From Microbacterium sp. SORGH_AS_0862 (GTDB lineage Bacteria > Actinomycetota > Actinomycetes > Actinomycetales > Microbacteriaceae): a stretch of DNA of 64,000 nt. The notes under the pieces were generated by a model, which saw only the letters and a list, made by a program, of their open reading frames with translations, did no database searches and had not been told where the DNA came from. A program made the position numbers and the translations under genes. Shown in pieces: positions 42,983 to 52,268 of this stretch. The stretch is taken from contig NZ_JAUTAY010000001.1 of NCBI RefSeq assembly GCF_030818795.1, positions 2,666,001 to 2,730,000 of the forward strand, given 5' to 3'. Position 1 is the first letter of the stretch, and each line of letters opens with the position of its first letter.

Positions 42983-43511
42983 CTACGCGCGCGGCGGTGA
43001 ACTCTGCTTCGACACGAACGCGCTTTCGGCCGCATCGATGTCATCGAGCTGGCCAAGCAGCTCGGTCGGCGTTCCGTCACCGATCATTCTCTGCAGGAAC
43101 CGGGTCCGATCGAAGAAGAGGTCGCGAAGGGGCCGCAGCGCTGCCGGGGCGTGATGGAAGATCCGACCGAGCTTGTAGGCGGTGTCGACCTGGAAGGCGG
43201 TGTGCGGCTTGCGGGGTGTCTCATAGGCATCCAGGGCTGCACGGAGTGCGGCCGAGTCGGTGATGTCGACGCCCGCGAGGCGGCGCCCGAGGAAGTAGCC
43301 GTCCTCGATCGACATTCCGGCGCCGTACGCGGCGTACGGCGAGGTGGGGTGCGCAGCGTCTCCGACCAGGGTGGCGCGCCTCTTCGACCACTGCGAGAGC
43401 GGGGGACGATCTCTTATCGGCCAGCGCTGCAGGTTCGCTTGATCGGTGGCGGCGATCAGCTCGGGCAGTGGGGAGGCGAAACCCTCGGCCATCCTCGTCG
43501 CGGTCTCGTGG
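42983..43511 (-). pseudogene. FAD-dependent monooxygenase, 3' fragment
   Basis: The sequence begins abruptly at HETATRMAEGF and continues through RATLVGDAAHPTSPYAAYGA, GMSIEDGYFLGRRLAG and FFDRTRFLQRMIGDG. This is the C-terminal half of a PHBH-type monooxygenase with its GDAAHP FAD motif. The N-terminal half is missing. The 5' side is joined out of frame to the YkvI-like fragment, marking a deletion. Confidence 0.82.
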
Positions 43512-43896
43512 TCGCGCCCACGGCGAGCGGCAGTCCGAACAACGCCTGGAGAATGGTGCCCGCGGCGGCGGCGAGCAGAGCGGAGAGCGAGCTGAACACG
43601 CTCACGATCGTGAGAGCGAGATTGAACATCCGCAACGGTCGCCACCCGACAGGGGTGACTACCCAGTCGAAGGTGGTGGCGTTCATCATCCTCGAGACAG
43701 ACACGGCGATCGGGATGCACGCCCCGATCGCCGCGAACGCGAGGATCATCCCCACGATGCCCGCGGGCCCGAACTCCCCGAAATAGGTCATCACCTCCCT
43801 TCCGGTGGAGAAGGCGACGCCGACCATGGTTCCGGCCATGACGAGTGAGAGGGTCAGGGCGCCGAGCGGCCGACCCGTGGAGCGTGGTGTGTTCAT
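43512..43896 (-). pseudogene. YkvI-type membrane protein, 5' fragment
   Basis: The start and first three to four transmembrane helices are present (SLVMAGTMVGVAFSTGREVM, GIVGMILAFAAIGACIPIAV, VSVFSSLSALLAAAAGTILQ). The coding sequence stops matching at LAVGATT and runs into the monooxygenase fragment. Only about 128 residues remain; such proteins normally exceed 300. The function of the family is unknown; it resembles amino-acid/purine permease-like proteins. Confidence 0.72.
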
Positions 43897-43978
43897 CGCG
43901 ACGGCATCCTTCAGGGGTACTCCGCGCCGCGGGCCGGCGCCGGGACGTGGTCGAACTCGACCATTCCCAGGATCTCGA

Positions 43979-43996
43979 ACACCTGTTACATAACGA
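43979..43996. promoter_or_regulatory. ACACNTGTTACATAA motif, copy A
   Basis: AACACCTGTTACATAAC lies 88 bp upstream of the YkvI-like start. It matches copies B (48305-48320) and C (52214-52229). Confidence 0.6.
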
Positions 43997-44028
43997 TTGC
44001 GCAGCTGTGTCGCTTCGGCGCGCGTTTC

Positions 44029-45696
44029 TCAGCGCGTCCGTCGCGCGAGGGATCGGCCCGCAGCGCGGCCGGAGAAGATGCAGCCGCCAAGGAAGGTCCC
44101 CTCCAAGGCGTTGTACCCGTGCATCCCGCCGCCGCCGAACCCGGCGACTTCGCCGGCGGCGTAGAAGCCGGGTATCGGATGGCCGCCTTCGCTGATGACG
44201 CGCGAGTCGAGGTCGGTCTGCAGGCCGCCGAGGGTCTTGCGCGAGAGGATGTTCAACCGCACCGCGATGAGGGGGCCGTGCGCGGGATCGAGGATCCGAT
44301 GCGGGCGCGCGACGCGGATGACGCGGTCGGTGCGCGAACGTCGGGCGTTGTGGATCGTCATGATCTGTACGTCCTTGGTGAAAGGGTTGTCCATCTCGCG
44401 GTCGCGCGCGACGATCTGGCGTTCAAGCTCCCCCGCATCGAGACGGCCGCCCCGAGCGATCCGATTCATGCCGCGCACGAGTTCGCTCACCGTGTCGGCG
44501 ACGACGAAGTCCGCGCCGTGACGCTTGAAGGCTTCGACCGGCTTCGGAGCGCCTTTGGACAGTCGCTGTGCCAGCAACGTGCGGATGCTGCGCTCGGTGA
44601 AGTCCGGATTCTGCTCCGATCCCGACAGCGCGAACTCCTTCTCGATGATCGTCTGGGTCAGGATGAACCACGAGTAGTCCGCCCCGGCGGCGAGGATCTG
44701 AGTCATCGCGCCGACGGAGTCCGCCCCGGGGACGCCGGAGGAGCCCCGCAGGCGCCGCCCGTTCGCGTCGAACCACATCGACGAGGGACCGGGGAGGATC
44801 CGGATCGCATGGTCCGGCCATATCGGATCCCAGTTGTGCAGGCCTTCCGTGTACGCCCACATCCGGTCCCGGTTGACCACTCGTCCGCCGACGTGCTCCG
44901 CGATGGACAGCATGCGGCCATCGACCGACGCCGGCACCCCCGAGATCATGTGCTGGGGGGCGGGGCCGACTCGTTGGGTCGGCCAGTAACGGCGCATGAG
45001 ATCGTGATTGTGGCCGATCCCGCCGGACGCCACGACGACCGCTCCGGCACGAACGGTGAACTCGCCGATCGCGGTGCGGTTGCTGGCGACGCCGCGTGCT
45101 GCATCATCGGGCGCGAGGATCGTCCCGGTGGCTCCGACGACCGCCTCGTCATCGACGAGAAGCTCGTCCACGCGGTGACGGAAGAGGAACCGAGCGAGTC
45201 CACGTCGTTCCGCTTCGAGTACGCGCGCTGCGAAGATCTCGACCACGCGTGGTCCCGTGCCCCACGTGACGTGGAAACGGGGAACCGAGTTCCCGTGCCC
45301 TGTCGCCGATCCGTCGCCGCGTTCGGCTCAGCCGACGAAGGGGAGCGAGCGCAGGCCGAGTTCGTGAAGGTATCGGCGCTTCGGCCCGGCCGCCCAGTCG
45401 ACGTAGGCGTTCGCCCACCGCTGCGCCCACGAGTCCTCGTCGTCGAGCCGATCGAACTGGGCGGAGCCGGACCAGTCCTGCCGCGCCAGTTCCACCGAGT
45501 CGCGGATTCCGGCGAACCGCTGCTCAGGTGAGTTTACGAAGAAGAGTCCGCCGAGCGACCAGAATGCCTGTCCGCCGAGGTTCGCACGGCTCTCCTGGTC
45601 CAGGATCAGCACGCGCCTGCCCGCTCGCGTGAGCTCGTAGGCGGCGACCAGACCCGCGAGCCCGGCCCCGACGATGATGGCATCCGCGTCGTCCAT
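44029..45696 (-). pseudogene. FAD-binding dehydrogenase (KstD/fumarate-reductase type) with one in-frame stop
   Basis: A full-length frame of 555 codons reads MDDADAIIVGAGLAGLVAAY, NLGGQAFWSLGGLFFVNS, then LRSLPFVG, a TGA at 45330-45328, and AERGDGSATGHGNSVPRFHV. It continues to the C-terminal GEVAGFGGGGMHGYNALEGT. Related proteins have Trp (TGG) at the stop position, so a single G-to-A change explains it. Everything else, including both FAD motifs, looks intact. The gene would oxidise a ketone or steroid-like substrate. Either it is a recent pseudogene or the stop is a sequence error. Confidence 0.85.
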
Positions 45697-45749
45697 CGGG
45701 ACGCTCCCTTCGCTTCGTCGCGTGGGGTAATCTTCGGGGAGCACAATAT

Positions 45750-45764
45750 CCAAGTCAAGTTTGG
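45750..45764. promoter_or_regulatory. Palindrome between the FAD dehydrogenase and tetR
   Basis: CCAAGTCAAGTTTGG pairs CCAA with TTGG around a 7-bp centre. It lies 7 bp before the tetR start and about 54 bp from the dehydrogenase start, so it could be the regulator's operator. Confidence 0.5.
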
Positions 45765-45771
45765 TTTGAAA

Positions 45772-46380
45772 ATGAGCGCTCTCGATATCCGCCTCAGTCG
45801 CACGCCGACGCAGGCGCGCGCACGCGACAAGGTCGTTCGCGCGCTCGACGCCGCGGAGCGGCTCTTGGACCGCGATGGCGAAGCGGCGCTGTCGTTGACG
45901 GCCGTCTGCGAGGAGGCGGGACTGAACGTCGGGACGGTCTACCAGTATCTTCCGGACCGGGATGCCATCATCGCGGCGCTCATCGATCGGTTCTCGGCCG
46001 AACTGGAGCGGGCCGTGCAGGCGATGGTGGACACCGTCGGCTCGCGACCCCTGGATGACGGAGTGGACCGCGCCGTCGCGCTGCTGGCTGTCGTCTATCG
46101 CTCGGCAGCTGGCAGGCGAGCGCTCCAGTTGCTCCCGCGGCCCTCGGATCCCGCCGTCGCCGCGCATCGGGAGCGGATGGTCGCACACGTGCACGCTGTC
46201 CTCGCCGAGACCGGGCACCTCGGGCACGATGCCGTCGGTCTCCGGCACGCGAGAGCGGTGTACGTCGCCTGCGAGGCCCTCGTCCGAGAGGCCTTCACTC
46301 GTGAATCCGACGGTGATGAGTCACTGCTGCAGGCTGCGCGCGTGATGATGCGCAGCTACCTCGCCCAGATCCCCGACTGA
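45772..46380 (+). CDS. TetR-family transcriptional regulator
   Basis: A 202-residue protein. The HTH is ARDKVVRALDAAERLLDRDG followed by VCEEAGLNVGTVYQYLPDRDAIIAAL. The ligand domain follows. It is divergent from the FAD dehydrogenase and lies 15 nt upstream of the aldehyde dehydrogenase gene on the same strand, so it probably controls both. Confidence 0.88.
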   Translation: MSALDIRLSRTPTQARARDKVVRALDAAERLLDRDGEAALSLTAVCEEAGLNVGTVYQYLPDRDAIIAALIDRFSAELERAVQAMVDTVGSRPLDDGVDRAVALLAVVYRSAAGRRALQLLPRPSDPAVAAHRERMVAHVHAVLAETGHLGHDAVGLRHARAVYVACEALVREAFTRESDGDESLLQAARVMMRSYLAQIPD

Positions 46381-46395
46381 TTCCTGGAGTGCACG

Positions 46396-47853
46396 ATGAG
46401 CAACGACGTAGTCTCGACGAGCCCTTTGACGGGCCGCGAGGTCGGCAGGTTCCCGATCGCCGCCGACCACGATGTCCGTCGGGCGGTCGCATCGGCGCGT
46501 GAGGACGCAGCGTGGTGGGGTTCCCTGGGCCATGCCGAGCGGCGGAAGCGGTTGACGGCCTGGCGCCGGGACCTGGCCGGTCGCTACGAGGAGATCGTCG
46601 ATCTCATCCGAGCGGAGACCGGGAAGGCGACAGCCGACGCTCGCATCGAGACGCTCCTGGCGCTTCACCACCTCGCCTGGGCGGCCGACAACGCGCGGAG
46701 AGTGCTGCGCCGGCGGCGGGTGCGCTCCGGGCTGCTGATGTTCAACCACCGCGCGAGCGTCGAGTACCGGCCGCTCGGTGTCGTGGGCGTCATCGGACCA
46801 TGGAACTTCCCGCTCTTCACGCCGCTCGGATCGATCGCCTACGCACTGGCGGCCGGCAACGCCGTGGTCTTCAAGCCGAGCGAGCACACGCCCGTCGTGG
46901 GTGCGTTTCTGTCGGAGACTCTGAGGCCGTTCACCTCCGGCCGGAACGTGCTGCACGTCGTTCACGGAGGCGCGGATGTCGGCGCCGCCCTGTGTGCATC
47001 GGGAGTGCAGAAGCTCGCGTTCACGGGCTCGACGGCGACGGCCAAGAAGATCATGGCCGCCTGCGCACCCACGCTGACACCCGTGCTCATCGAAGCGGGC
47101 GGCAAGGACGCCATGATCGTCGATGCGGATGCCGACGTCACGGCCGCTGCGCGCGCTGCCGTGTGGGGCGGCATGGCCAATGCGGGGCAGGCCTGCATCG
47201 GCATCGAACGGGTCTACGTGCACCGAGCGGTCTTCGACCACTTCATGGATGCCGTGCGCGCGGAGATGCCGGTGCGCGCGGGTCTCGATGACGATGCCGC
47301 GATCGGTCCGATCACCACCGGTTCCCAGGTCGAGATCATCCGAGCCCAACTCGTCGAGGCGGTGTCCCGCGGGGCACGCCCCGTCGTGGGATCTGCTGAT
47401 GCGCGCGACGGCAATGTGATCCAGCCCGCCGTCCTGGTGGACGTGCCCGACGATGCACGTGTCATGACGGAGGAGACCTTCGGGCCGGCGCTGACGCTGC
47501 GAGCCGTTCAGACGATGGACGAGGCGATCTCGTTGGTCAATAGCACCGGATACGGGCTCGGCGGCGCGGTCTTCTCCCGTCGGAACGGGGCCGCGATCGC
47601 GGGGCGGATGCGGGCCGGCATGGTGTCTGTCAATGCGGTCCAGGCCTTCGCCGCGATCGCGTCCCTCCCTTACGGGGGCGTGGGGGAGTCGGGCTTCGGC
47701 CGCATCCACGGAGACGAGGGTCTCCGGGAGTTCGCGGCGGCTGCCTCTCTCACCGTCCGCGGGCCGCTCCCGTCGGTGGACATGATGACCTTCCGTCGGC
47801 CCCCGTTGGTCGATCGGCTTCTGCCGGCCGTCGTCCGACGACTCTTCGGTTGA
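46396..47853 (+). CDS. Aldehyde dehydrogenase family protein
   Basis: A 485-residue NAD(P)-dependent enzyme. GVIGPWNFPLFTPLGSIAYAL holds the conserved PWN; FKPSEHTP and FTGSTATAKKIM line the cofactor site. The general-base Glu is in VLIEAGGKDAMIVDAD and the catalytic Cys in ANAGQACIGIERVYV. EETFGPALTL and the C-terminal GGVGESGFGRIHG are also present. It oxidises an aldehyde to the acid. The E-A-G-G loop replaces the usual E-L-G-G. It forms a unit with the TetR gene. Confidence 0.93.
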   Translation: MSNDVVSTSPLTGREVGRFPIAADHDVRRAVASAREDAAWWGSLGHAERRKRLTAWRRDLAGRYEEIVDLIRAETGKATADARIETLLALHHLAWAADNARRVLRRRRVRSGLLMFNHRASVEYRPLGVVGVIGPWNFPLFTPLGSIAYALAAGNAVVFKPSEHTPVVGAFLSETLRPFTSGRNVLHVVHGGADVGAALCASGVQKLAFTGSTATAKKIMAACAPTLTPVLIEAGGKDAMIVDADADVTAAARAAVWGGMANAGQACIGIERVYVHRAVFDHFMDAVRAEMPVRAGLDDDAAIGPITTGSQVEIIRAQLVEAVSRGARPVVGSADARDGNVIQPAVLVDVPDDARVMTEETFGPALTLRAVQTMDEAISLVNSTGYGLGGAVFSRRNGAAIAGRMRAGMVSVNAVQAFAAIASLPYGGVGESGFGRIHGDEGLREFAAAASLTVRGPLPSVDMMTFRRPPLVDRLLPAVVRRLFG

Positions 47854-47884
47854 TCGGGGGTATTGCCCCGCCCGATCAGAGCTC

Positions 47885-48259
47885 TCAGCCGCGCAGCGCT
47901 GCGACGACGTCGATTTCGACGAGCTGCCCGTGCAGGCCTGATCCGACCGTCGTCCGCGCGGGCAAGGGCGTCGGCACCAGTTCGCGGTAGGTGGCGTCGA
48001 ACCCGGCGAAGTCCTCCAACCTCGTGATGTGCACGGTTGCCTTCACGACGTCGGAAAGGTCGAGTCCCTGCGTCCCGAGGACCGCCTCGATGTTCTGCAA
48101 GGTCTGCCGCGTCTGAGCGACGATCCCCTCCGGCACGACGTCGGTCTCCGGGTGCTGCGGCCCGAACCCCGCGGTGAACAGGAATCCGTTCGCGACGATC
48201 CCCTGCGAGTAGGAGGCGGAGGGGCGCGGAGCAGCGGGGGTGCTGATGGCGGTCTTCAT
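47885..48259 (-). CDS. RidA/YjgF-family enamine/imine deaminase
   Basis: A 124-residue protein: YSQGIVANGFLFTAGFGPQH near the N-terminus, then VKATVHITRLEDFAGFDATY. The catalytic Arg is in LPARTTVGSGLHGQLVEIDV. RidA proteins hydrolyse reactive enamines and imines from PLP enzymes to ketoacid and ammonia. The start at 48259 has AAAGG seven bases upstream. It is divergent from a TetR gene, with a motif B site between them. Confidence 0.92.
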   Translation of the reverse strand: MKTAISTPAAPRPSASYSQGIVANGFLFTAGFGPQHPETDVVPEGIVAQTRQTLQNIEAVLGTQGLDLSDVVKATVHITRLEDFAGFDATYRELVPTPLPARTTVGSGLHGQLVEIDVVAALRG

Positions 48260-48304
48260 GCGATTGCCTTTCATCGACGGACGTGGCCTGACAGACGTAT
48301 CCGA

Positions 48305-48320
48305 ACACATGTTACATAAA
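48305..48320. promoter_or_regulatory. ACACATGTTACATAAA motif, copy B
   Basis: Core ATGTTACAT is a palindrome with a one-base centre. It lies 46 bp upstream of ridA and 63 bp upstream of the divergent tetR. Confidence 0.65.
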
Positions 48321-48382
48321 GGCACGAGCGAAGCGGCCTGCCCCACCTGCGACAATGGATGTCCATCGATGAGTGGGGGATC

Positions 48383-48970
48383 ATGCCGAAGATCGTCGAT
48401 CACGACCAGCGTCGGCAAGACATCGTTCTGGCGGCGCTGCGCGTGGTTGCCCGAGCCGGTGTGGCGAAGGCCACCATGCGGGATATCGCCCGTGAGGCCG
48501 GGTATTCCACCGGGATGGTCGTGCATTACTTCGACGGGCGAGAGCAGCTCATGTCGCAGGCGCACCGTGCGGCCTATGTCATCGTCAGCAACCGCATCCG
48601 GCAGGGCGTCTCGGACTTCCGGACCCTGGACGACCTCCGCATCGCGGTGGAGGAGGCCCTCCCGATGGATGAAGACCGACTCGTCGAGGCTCAGATCGAC
48701 GTCGCGTTCTGGGATGAGGCGCTCCGCGAGCAGGCGTTTCGTGAGGATCGATGGCGCAACCATCTCGATGCCCAGCGGGAGTGGATCGAGGTCTTCGCGC
48801 GACTGCGGGCGACGGGTGCGATCGGTGTGCCCGACTCGGATGAGGAACTCGCGATCGAGCTGGTCGTCCTCATCGACGGCCTGACTGTGCAGCGCCTGCT
48901 CTACCCGCAGCAGATGACCCCCGAGGTTCTCGACCGCATCGTTCGCCGTCACCTCGACCGGCTCGTCTGA
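48383..48970 (+). CDS. TetR-family transcriptional regulator
   Basis: A 195-residue protein. The HTH is QRRQDIVLAALRVVARAGVA followed by MRDIAREAGYSTGMVVHYFDGREQLM, the BetI/YcdC-like type. GGGGGA lies just before the ATG at 48383. It lies beside motif copy B and is the leading candidate to bind the ATGTTACAT sites, but this is untested. Confidence 0.88.
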   Translation: MPKIVDHDQRRQDIVLAALRVVARAGVAKATMRDIAREAGYSTGMVVHYFDGREQLMSQAHRAAYVIVSNRIRQGVSDFRTLDDLRIAVEEALPMDEDRLVEAQIDVAFWDEALREQAFREDRWRNHLDAQREWIEVFARLRATGAIGVPDSDEELAIELVVLIDGLTVQRLLYPQQMTPEVLDRIVRRHLDRLV

Positions 48971-49067
48971 ACGATTCGCCTCGCCGAGGTTTAAATCTAA
49001 CAACTGTGATATAAAAGCTTCGGGCGGGCGACATCGGGTCCTCCGCTGGTGAGGGAGCGAGGGCGTC

Positions 49068-50177
49068 ATGTTGCGTGATTACATCAAGGTCGAAGCGCTG
49101 ACGCCCACCGTGACGCATGCCGATTGGGTGTACACGCGATCCTTCACCGCACACGGCACCTTCGAGCAGCAGGTGCGGCGGGTGCTCACCCAGCTGCGCG
49201 ACGCGGCGGCTGCCGCGGACCTCGTCCCGAGCAGATACGCGCGCTGTGAGATCGTCCTGAAGGACCTCTCGAGATTCGAGACGGTGCTGCAGTTGTTCCG
49301 GGAGCTCCTCGATGCGGAGCTGCCTACGATCCGGCTCGTCCCGGAGCGAGTCATGCATGGCGACGCCGTCTTCTCTGCCGCGGTGTGCGGACCGAACGAG
49401 CGGGTGGGGGCCCTGCAGCGTTACGAGACTGCCGAGGTTTCGTACCCCCTGGCAATTCGTGCGGGACGCACCGTCTACACCTCATCGTTCTGGGCGTCCG
49501 ATCCCTCAGGCCTCACCCACGACTCCGAGTCGGCGCTCGAACAACTCTTCACGGCCGTCCGAGCAGTGGGTGCCCGACCCGACGACCTCGTCAAGAACTT
49601 CGTCGTGCTCACCGACATGGATGCGTTCGAGGAGTTCAACGCCATCTACGGCGCCCGGGTGCACGGCATGGCGACCCGTCCGGCCCGAACCTCGCACGGC
49701 GTCTCCGCTCTCCCGGACGGCGCGTCGGTCGCGATCGATGGCATCGCCATCATCGACGCCGAGCGGGAAGCCGTCGAGGTGCCCGGCTCCGACACCGGAT
49801 TGGACCTGCCCTTCTCCGCTGCCCTGCGCGCGGACGACCTGCTCTTCGTCTCTGGGCAGGTCGGCGTCTTCGCACCGGACGGCTCCTACCGACTGAACGT
49901 GGGACCGCAGACGACGACGATGTTCGAGCTGGTCGAGACCATCGCCGCCGCCGCCGGATCGAGCGTCGATCACTACGTGAAAGCGACGGGCGTGGTCACC
50001 AATCCCACCGCGTGGGATGTGTTCCTCGCGGAGTACATGCATCGGATGCCGCAACAGCCCGGTGTCTTGTCGGTGTACGAGGTCAGTCGGCTGTCCTTCC
50101 CCGCGATTCTGACCGAGATGGACGTCGTCGCCGTGCTCGCGGCCGCGAACCCCACCCGCACCACAGGAAAGGCTTGA
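49068..50177 (+). CDS. Triple RidA/YjgF-domain fusion protein
   Basis: A 369-residue protein made of three RidA-like domains. Domain 1 (about 1-112) begins MLRDYIKVEALTPTVTHADW. Domain 2 (about 116-234) has YPLAIRAGRTVYTSSFWASD and ends RPARTSHGVSALPDGASVAI. Domain 3 (about 240-360) has FSAALRADDLLFVSGQVGVF and ends LSFPAILTEMDVVAVLAA. Only domain 2 keeps the Arg of the PAR(T/S) catalytic motif; domains 1 and 3 lack it. RidA proteins act as trimers, so one chain could form a pseudo-trimer with a single active site. The PLP enzyme gene follows after 1 nt. Confidence 0.85.
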   Translation: MLRDYIKVEALTPTVTHADWVYTRSFTAHGTFEQQVRRVLTQLRDAAAAADLVPSRYARCEIVLKDLSRFETVLQLFRELLDAELPTIRLVPERVMHGDAVFSAAVCGPNERVGALQRYETAEVSYPLAIRAGRTVYTSSFWASDPSGLTHDSESALEQLFTAVRAVGARPDDLVKNFVVLTDMDAFEEFNAIYGARVHGMATRPARTSHGVSALPDGASVAIDGIAIIDAEREAVEVPGSDTGLDLPFSAALRADDLLFVSGQVGVFAPDGSYRLNVGPQTTTMFELVETIAAAAGSSVDHYVKATGVVTNPTAWDVFLAEYMHRMPQQPGVLSVYEVSRLSFPAILTEMDVVAVLAAANPTRTTGKA

Positions 50178-50178
50178 C

Positions 50179-51294
50179 ATGACTGATTCGTGGATCGACG
50201 ACATCCAGACCCCCGCGCTCGTCATCGACGTGCCGAAGCTTCGCGCGAACATCGCCGAGTATCAGCGCGCCGTCGAGGCGACCGGGACGAAGCTTCGGCC
50301 GCACACTAAGACTCACAAGATGCCGCGCATCGCGAAGATGCAGCTCGAGGCGGGAGCGCAGGGGATCGCTGTGGCGAAGATCTCCGAGGCAGAGGTCATG
50401 GCCGACGCGGGCATCGACGACATCCTCATCACCTATCCGATCATCGGGCGCGACAAGCTGGAGCGATTGGGAGCCCTGAACGCCCGCGTCGGGCGTCTGA
50501 TCGTCGAGGTCGAGAGCCTCGAGGGCGCCCGGGGGATGTCCGCCTACGCGCAGGCGAGCGGGCAGAGCTTCGAGGTGATCTGCGAAGTCGACACCGCGCG
50601 CGTGGACCGTACCGGGTTCGACTACGAGACGGCGGTGGAAGACATCGTCGCGGTCGCCGCTCTCCCGGGGATCAGGGTGGTCGGGATCTTCGCGTACGCC
50701 TTCATGTCCAAGCGCGAGGGGATGGCGAGCTCACCGGAGGACGCCGGGACGCAGGAGGGTGAGCTGGCCGTCGCGGTGGCGCAGGCGGTCCGCGACCGCG
50801 GTGTCGATATCGAGATCGTCGCCGGCGGATCCAGTCCGACCGGGCGATACGTCGCGGCGGTCGAAGGCATCACCGAGGTCCACCCCGGCACGTACGTCTT
50901 CTATGACACGATGAGCGCCTTCTACGGCATCACGCAGGAGCAGTGCGCCGCCGCCGTGGTCGCGACCGTGGTCGCCTCCAACGAGCGGCGGGCGTGCATC
51001 GATGCCGGCAGCAAGTCGTTCTCGACCGATATCGCTCCGCACGCAGCGCCGCTCTACCTCGATGGGTACGGGCGGATCGTCGGCTACGACCATCTGCGTC
51101 TCGACCACCTCAGCGAGGAGCACGGGATCATCCTCGACAAGAACGGTGACCCCGTCGATCTGCCCATCGGCACCCGGCTGACTATCGTCCCCAACCATAT
51201 CTGCCCTGCGGTAGCGCTCTACGACGAGGCGTACTTCGTCGACGACGGACACGTCGAGAGAGTTGCGATCGAGGGGCGCGGCAAGCGCGTCTGA
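50179..51294 (+). CDS. D-threonine aldolase / DSD1-family PLP enzyme
   Basis: A 371-residue enzyme with alanine-racemase-like barrel. The PLP Lys is in KLRPHTKTHKMPRIAKMQLE. The phosphate site is IVAGGSSPTGRY, and the C-terminal domain ends with the metal-binding IVPNHICPAVALYDEAYFV. The family includes D-threonine aldolase, beta-hydroxyaspartate aldolase and D-serine dehydratase. The substrate is likely a 3-hydroxy amino acid. Its enamine products would be natural substrates for the upstream triple RidA, which is almost contiguous. Confidence 0.9.
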   Translation: MTDSWIDDIQTPALVIDVPKLRANIAEYQRAVEATGTKLRPHTKTHKMPRIAKMQLEAGAQGIAVAKISEAEVMADAGIDDILITYPIIGRDKLERLGALNARVGRLIVEVESLEGARGMSAYAQASGQSFEVICEVDTARVDRTGFDYETAVEDIVAVAALPGIRVVGIFAYAFMSKREGMASSPEDAGTQEGELAVAVAQAVRDRGVDIEIVAGGSSPTGRYVAAVEGITEVHPGTYVFYDTMSAFYGITQEQCAAAVVATVVASNERRACIDAGSKSFSTDIAPHAAPLYLDGYGRIVGYDHLRLDHLSEEHGIILDKNGDPVDLPIGTRLTIVPNHICPAVALYDEAYFVDDGHVERVAIEGRGKRV

Positions 51295-51378
51295 CCGTTC
51301 GACGGCTGACCGCTCGACGGCTGCGCGATCGACGCGTCGGGGAATGCGCGTCGCATCGCGCGGAGATCCGATGCGGTG

Positions 51379-52155
51379 TCAGTGCGGCAACGCGTCGAAG
51401 GCCGCGCGCGTGAGCTGTGCCGCGCCGACCGCGAAACTCACATCGCCCCCCACGGTGACCAGGTCGTATCCGAGGTCGCGCCAGAACCGCAGGCTGTCGG
51501 AGTCGAAGGGCGGACTGGACATCAGGGCCGGCTTGCCGTGCACGTGCGCACGCTCGGCGATGTGGCGGAACAGTTCGATCATCTCGGGATCGGTGTACTG
51601 CAGTGGCTTGCCGAACGCGAAGGACAGATCGGCCGGACCGAGAACGGCGATGTCGACGCCGGGCAGGTCGAGGATGGCGTCAAGCTCATCGACCGCTCCG
51701 CGGGTCTCTATTTGGATGAGCCGGAGCACATCAGCGTGCGTCTGCGACAGAAATGCCGCGGCATCCACCTCGGCGACGGCGAGCGCACGTACGGGACCGA
51801 AGCCTCGGGAGCCGGCCGGAGGATAGAGGCAGGAGTCCACCGCTCGTTGTGCGTCGGCGGCCGACGTGATCATGGGGAAGATGATCCCGTCGGCACCCGC
51901 GTCGAGGAAGGGCTTGGCCAAGGTAGGGTCGTTCTCGCCGATCCGGACGAAGGCTGTGATTCCGGACGCCCGCGCCGCGACGAGGTGTGCGACGACCTGG
52001 GCGCGATCGAGCGGGGCGTGCTCGGTGTCGATCCACAGGTAGTCGTATCCGACCCGGCCGGCGACCTCCGTGAACAGTGTGTCGGTCCCCACGATATGAG
52101 TGCCCAGGTACGGACCGTTCTCGTGTGCCCTGCGCAGGTCGGCGTGTGACGACAT
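51379..52155 (-). CDS. HpcH/HpaI aldolase family protein
   Basis: A 258-residue class II pyruvate-type aldolase. VGYDYLWIDTEHAPLDRAQV holds the catalytic Asp and His. FVRIGENDP, DAGADGIIFPMI, RLIQIETRGAVDELD (metal-binding Glu) and DIAVLGPADLS (metal-binding Asp) are also visible. It cleaves or forms 2-keto-3-hydroxy acids to pyruvate and an aldehyde. GAGGAG precedes the start at 52155. Motif copy C lies 60 bp upstream. Confidence 0.92.
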   Translation of the reverse strand: MSSHADLRRAHENGPYLGTHIVGTDTLFTEVAGRVGYDYLWIDTEHAPLDRAQVVAHLVAARASGITAFVRIGENDPTLAKPFLDAGADGIIFPMITSAADAQRAVDSCLYPPAGSRGFGPVRALAVAEVDAAAFLSQTHADVLRLIQIETRGAVDELDAILDLPGVDIAVLGPADLSFAFGKPLQYTDPEMIELFRHIAERAHVHGKPALMSSPPFDSDSLRFWRDLGYDLVTVGGDVSFAVGAAQLTRAAFDALPH

Positions 52156-52213
52156 GATTCTCTCCTCGGGAGCGGGCGTAGCCCCCGGCGGAGGCTGCAT
52201 CGCCTTATCTGTC

Positions 52214-52229
52214 ACACATGTTACATAAA
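52214..52229. promoter_or_regulatory. ACACATGTTACATAAA motif, copy C
   Basis: Identical to copy B over 16 bp. It lies between the HpcH aldolase start and the end of the permease gene. Confidence 0.65.
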
Positions 52230-52268
52230 ACCGGTTCGTCGTGGGGGAGAGATGATCGTGCCGTCTGG

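Noticed and set aside
51295..51378. Two 15-bp near-repeats (GACCGYTCGACGGCT)
   Set aside because: Too short and GC-simple to support a regulatory or mobile function.
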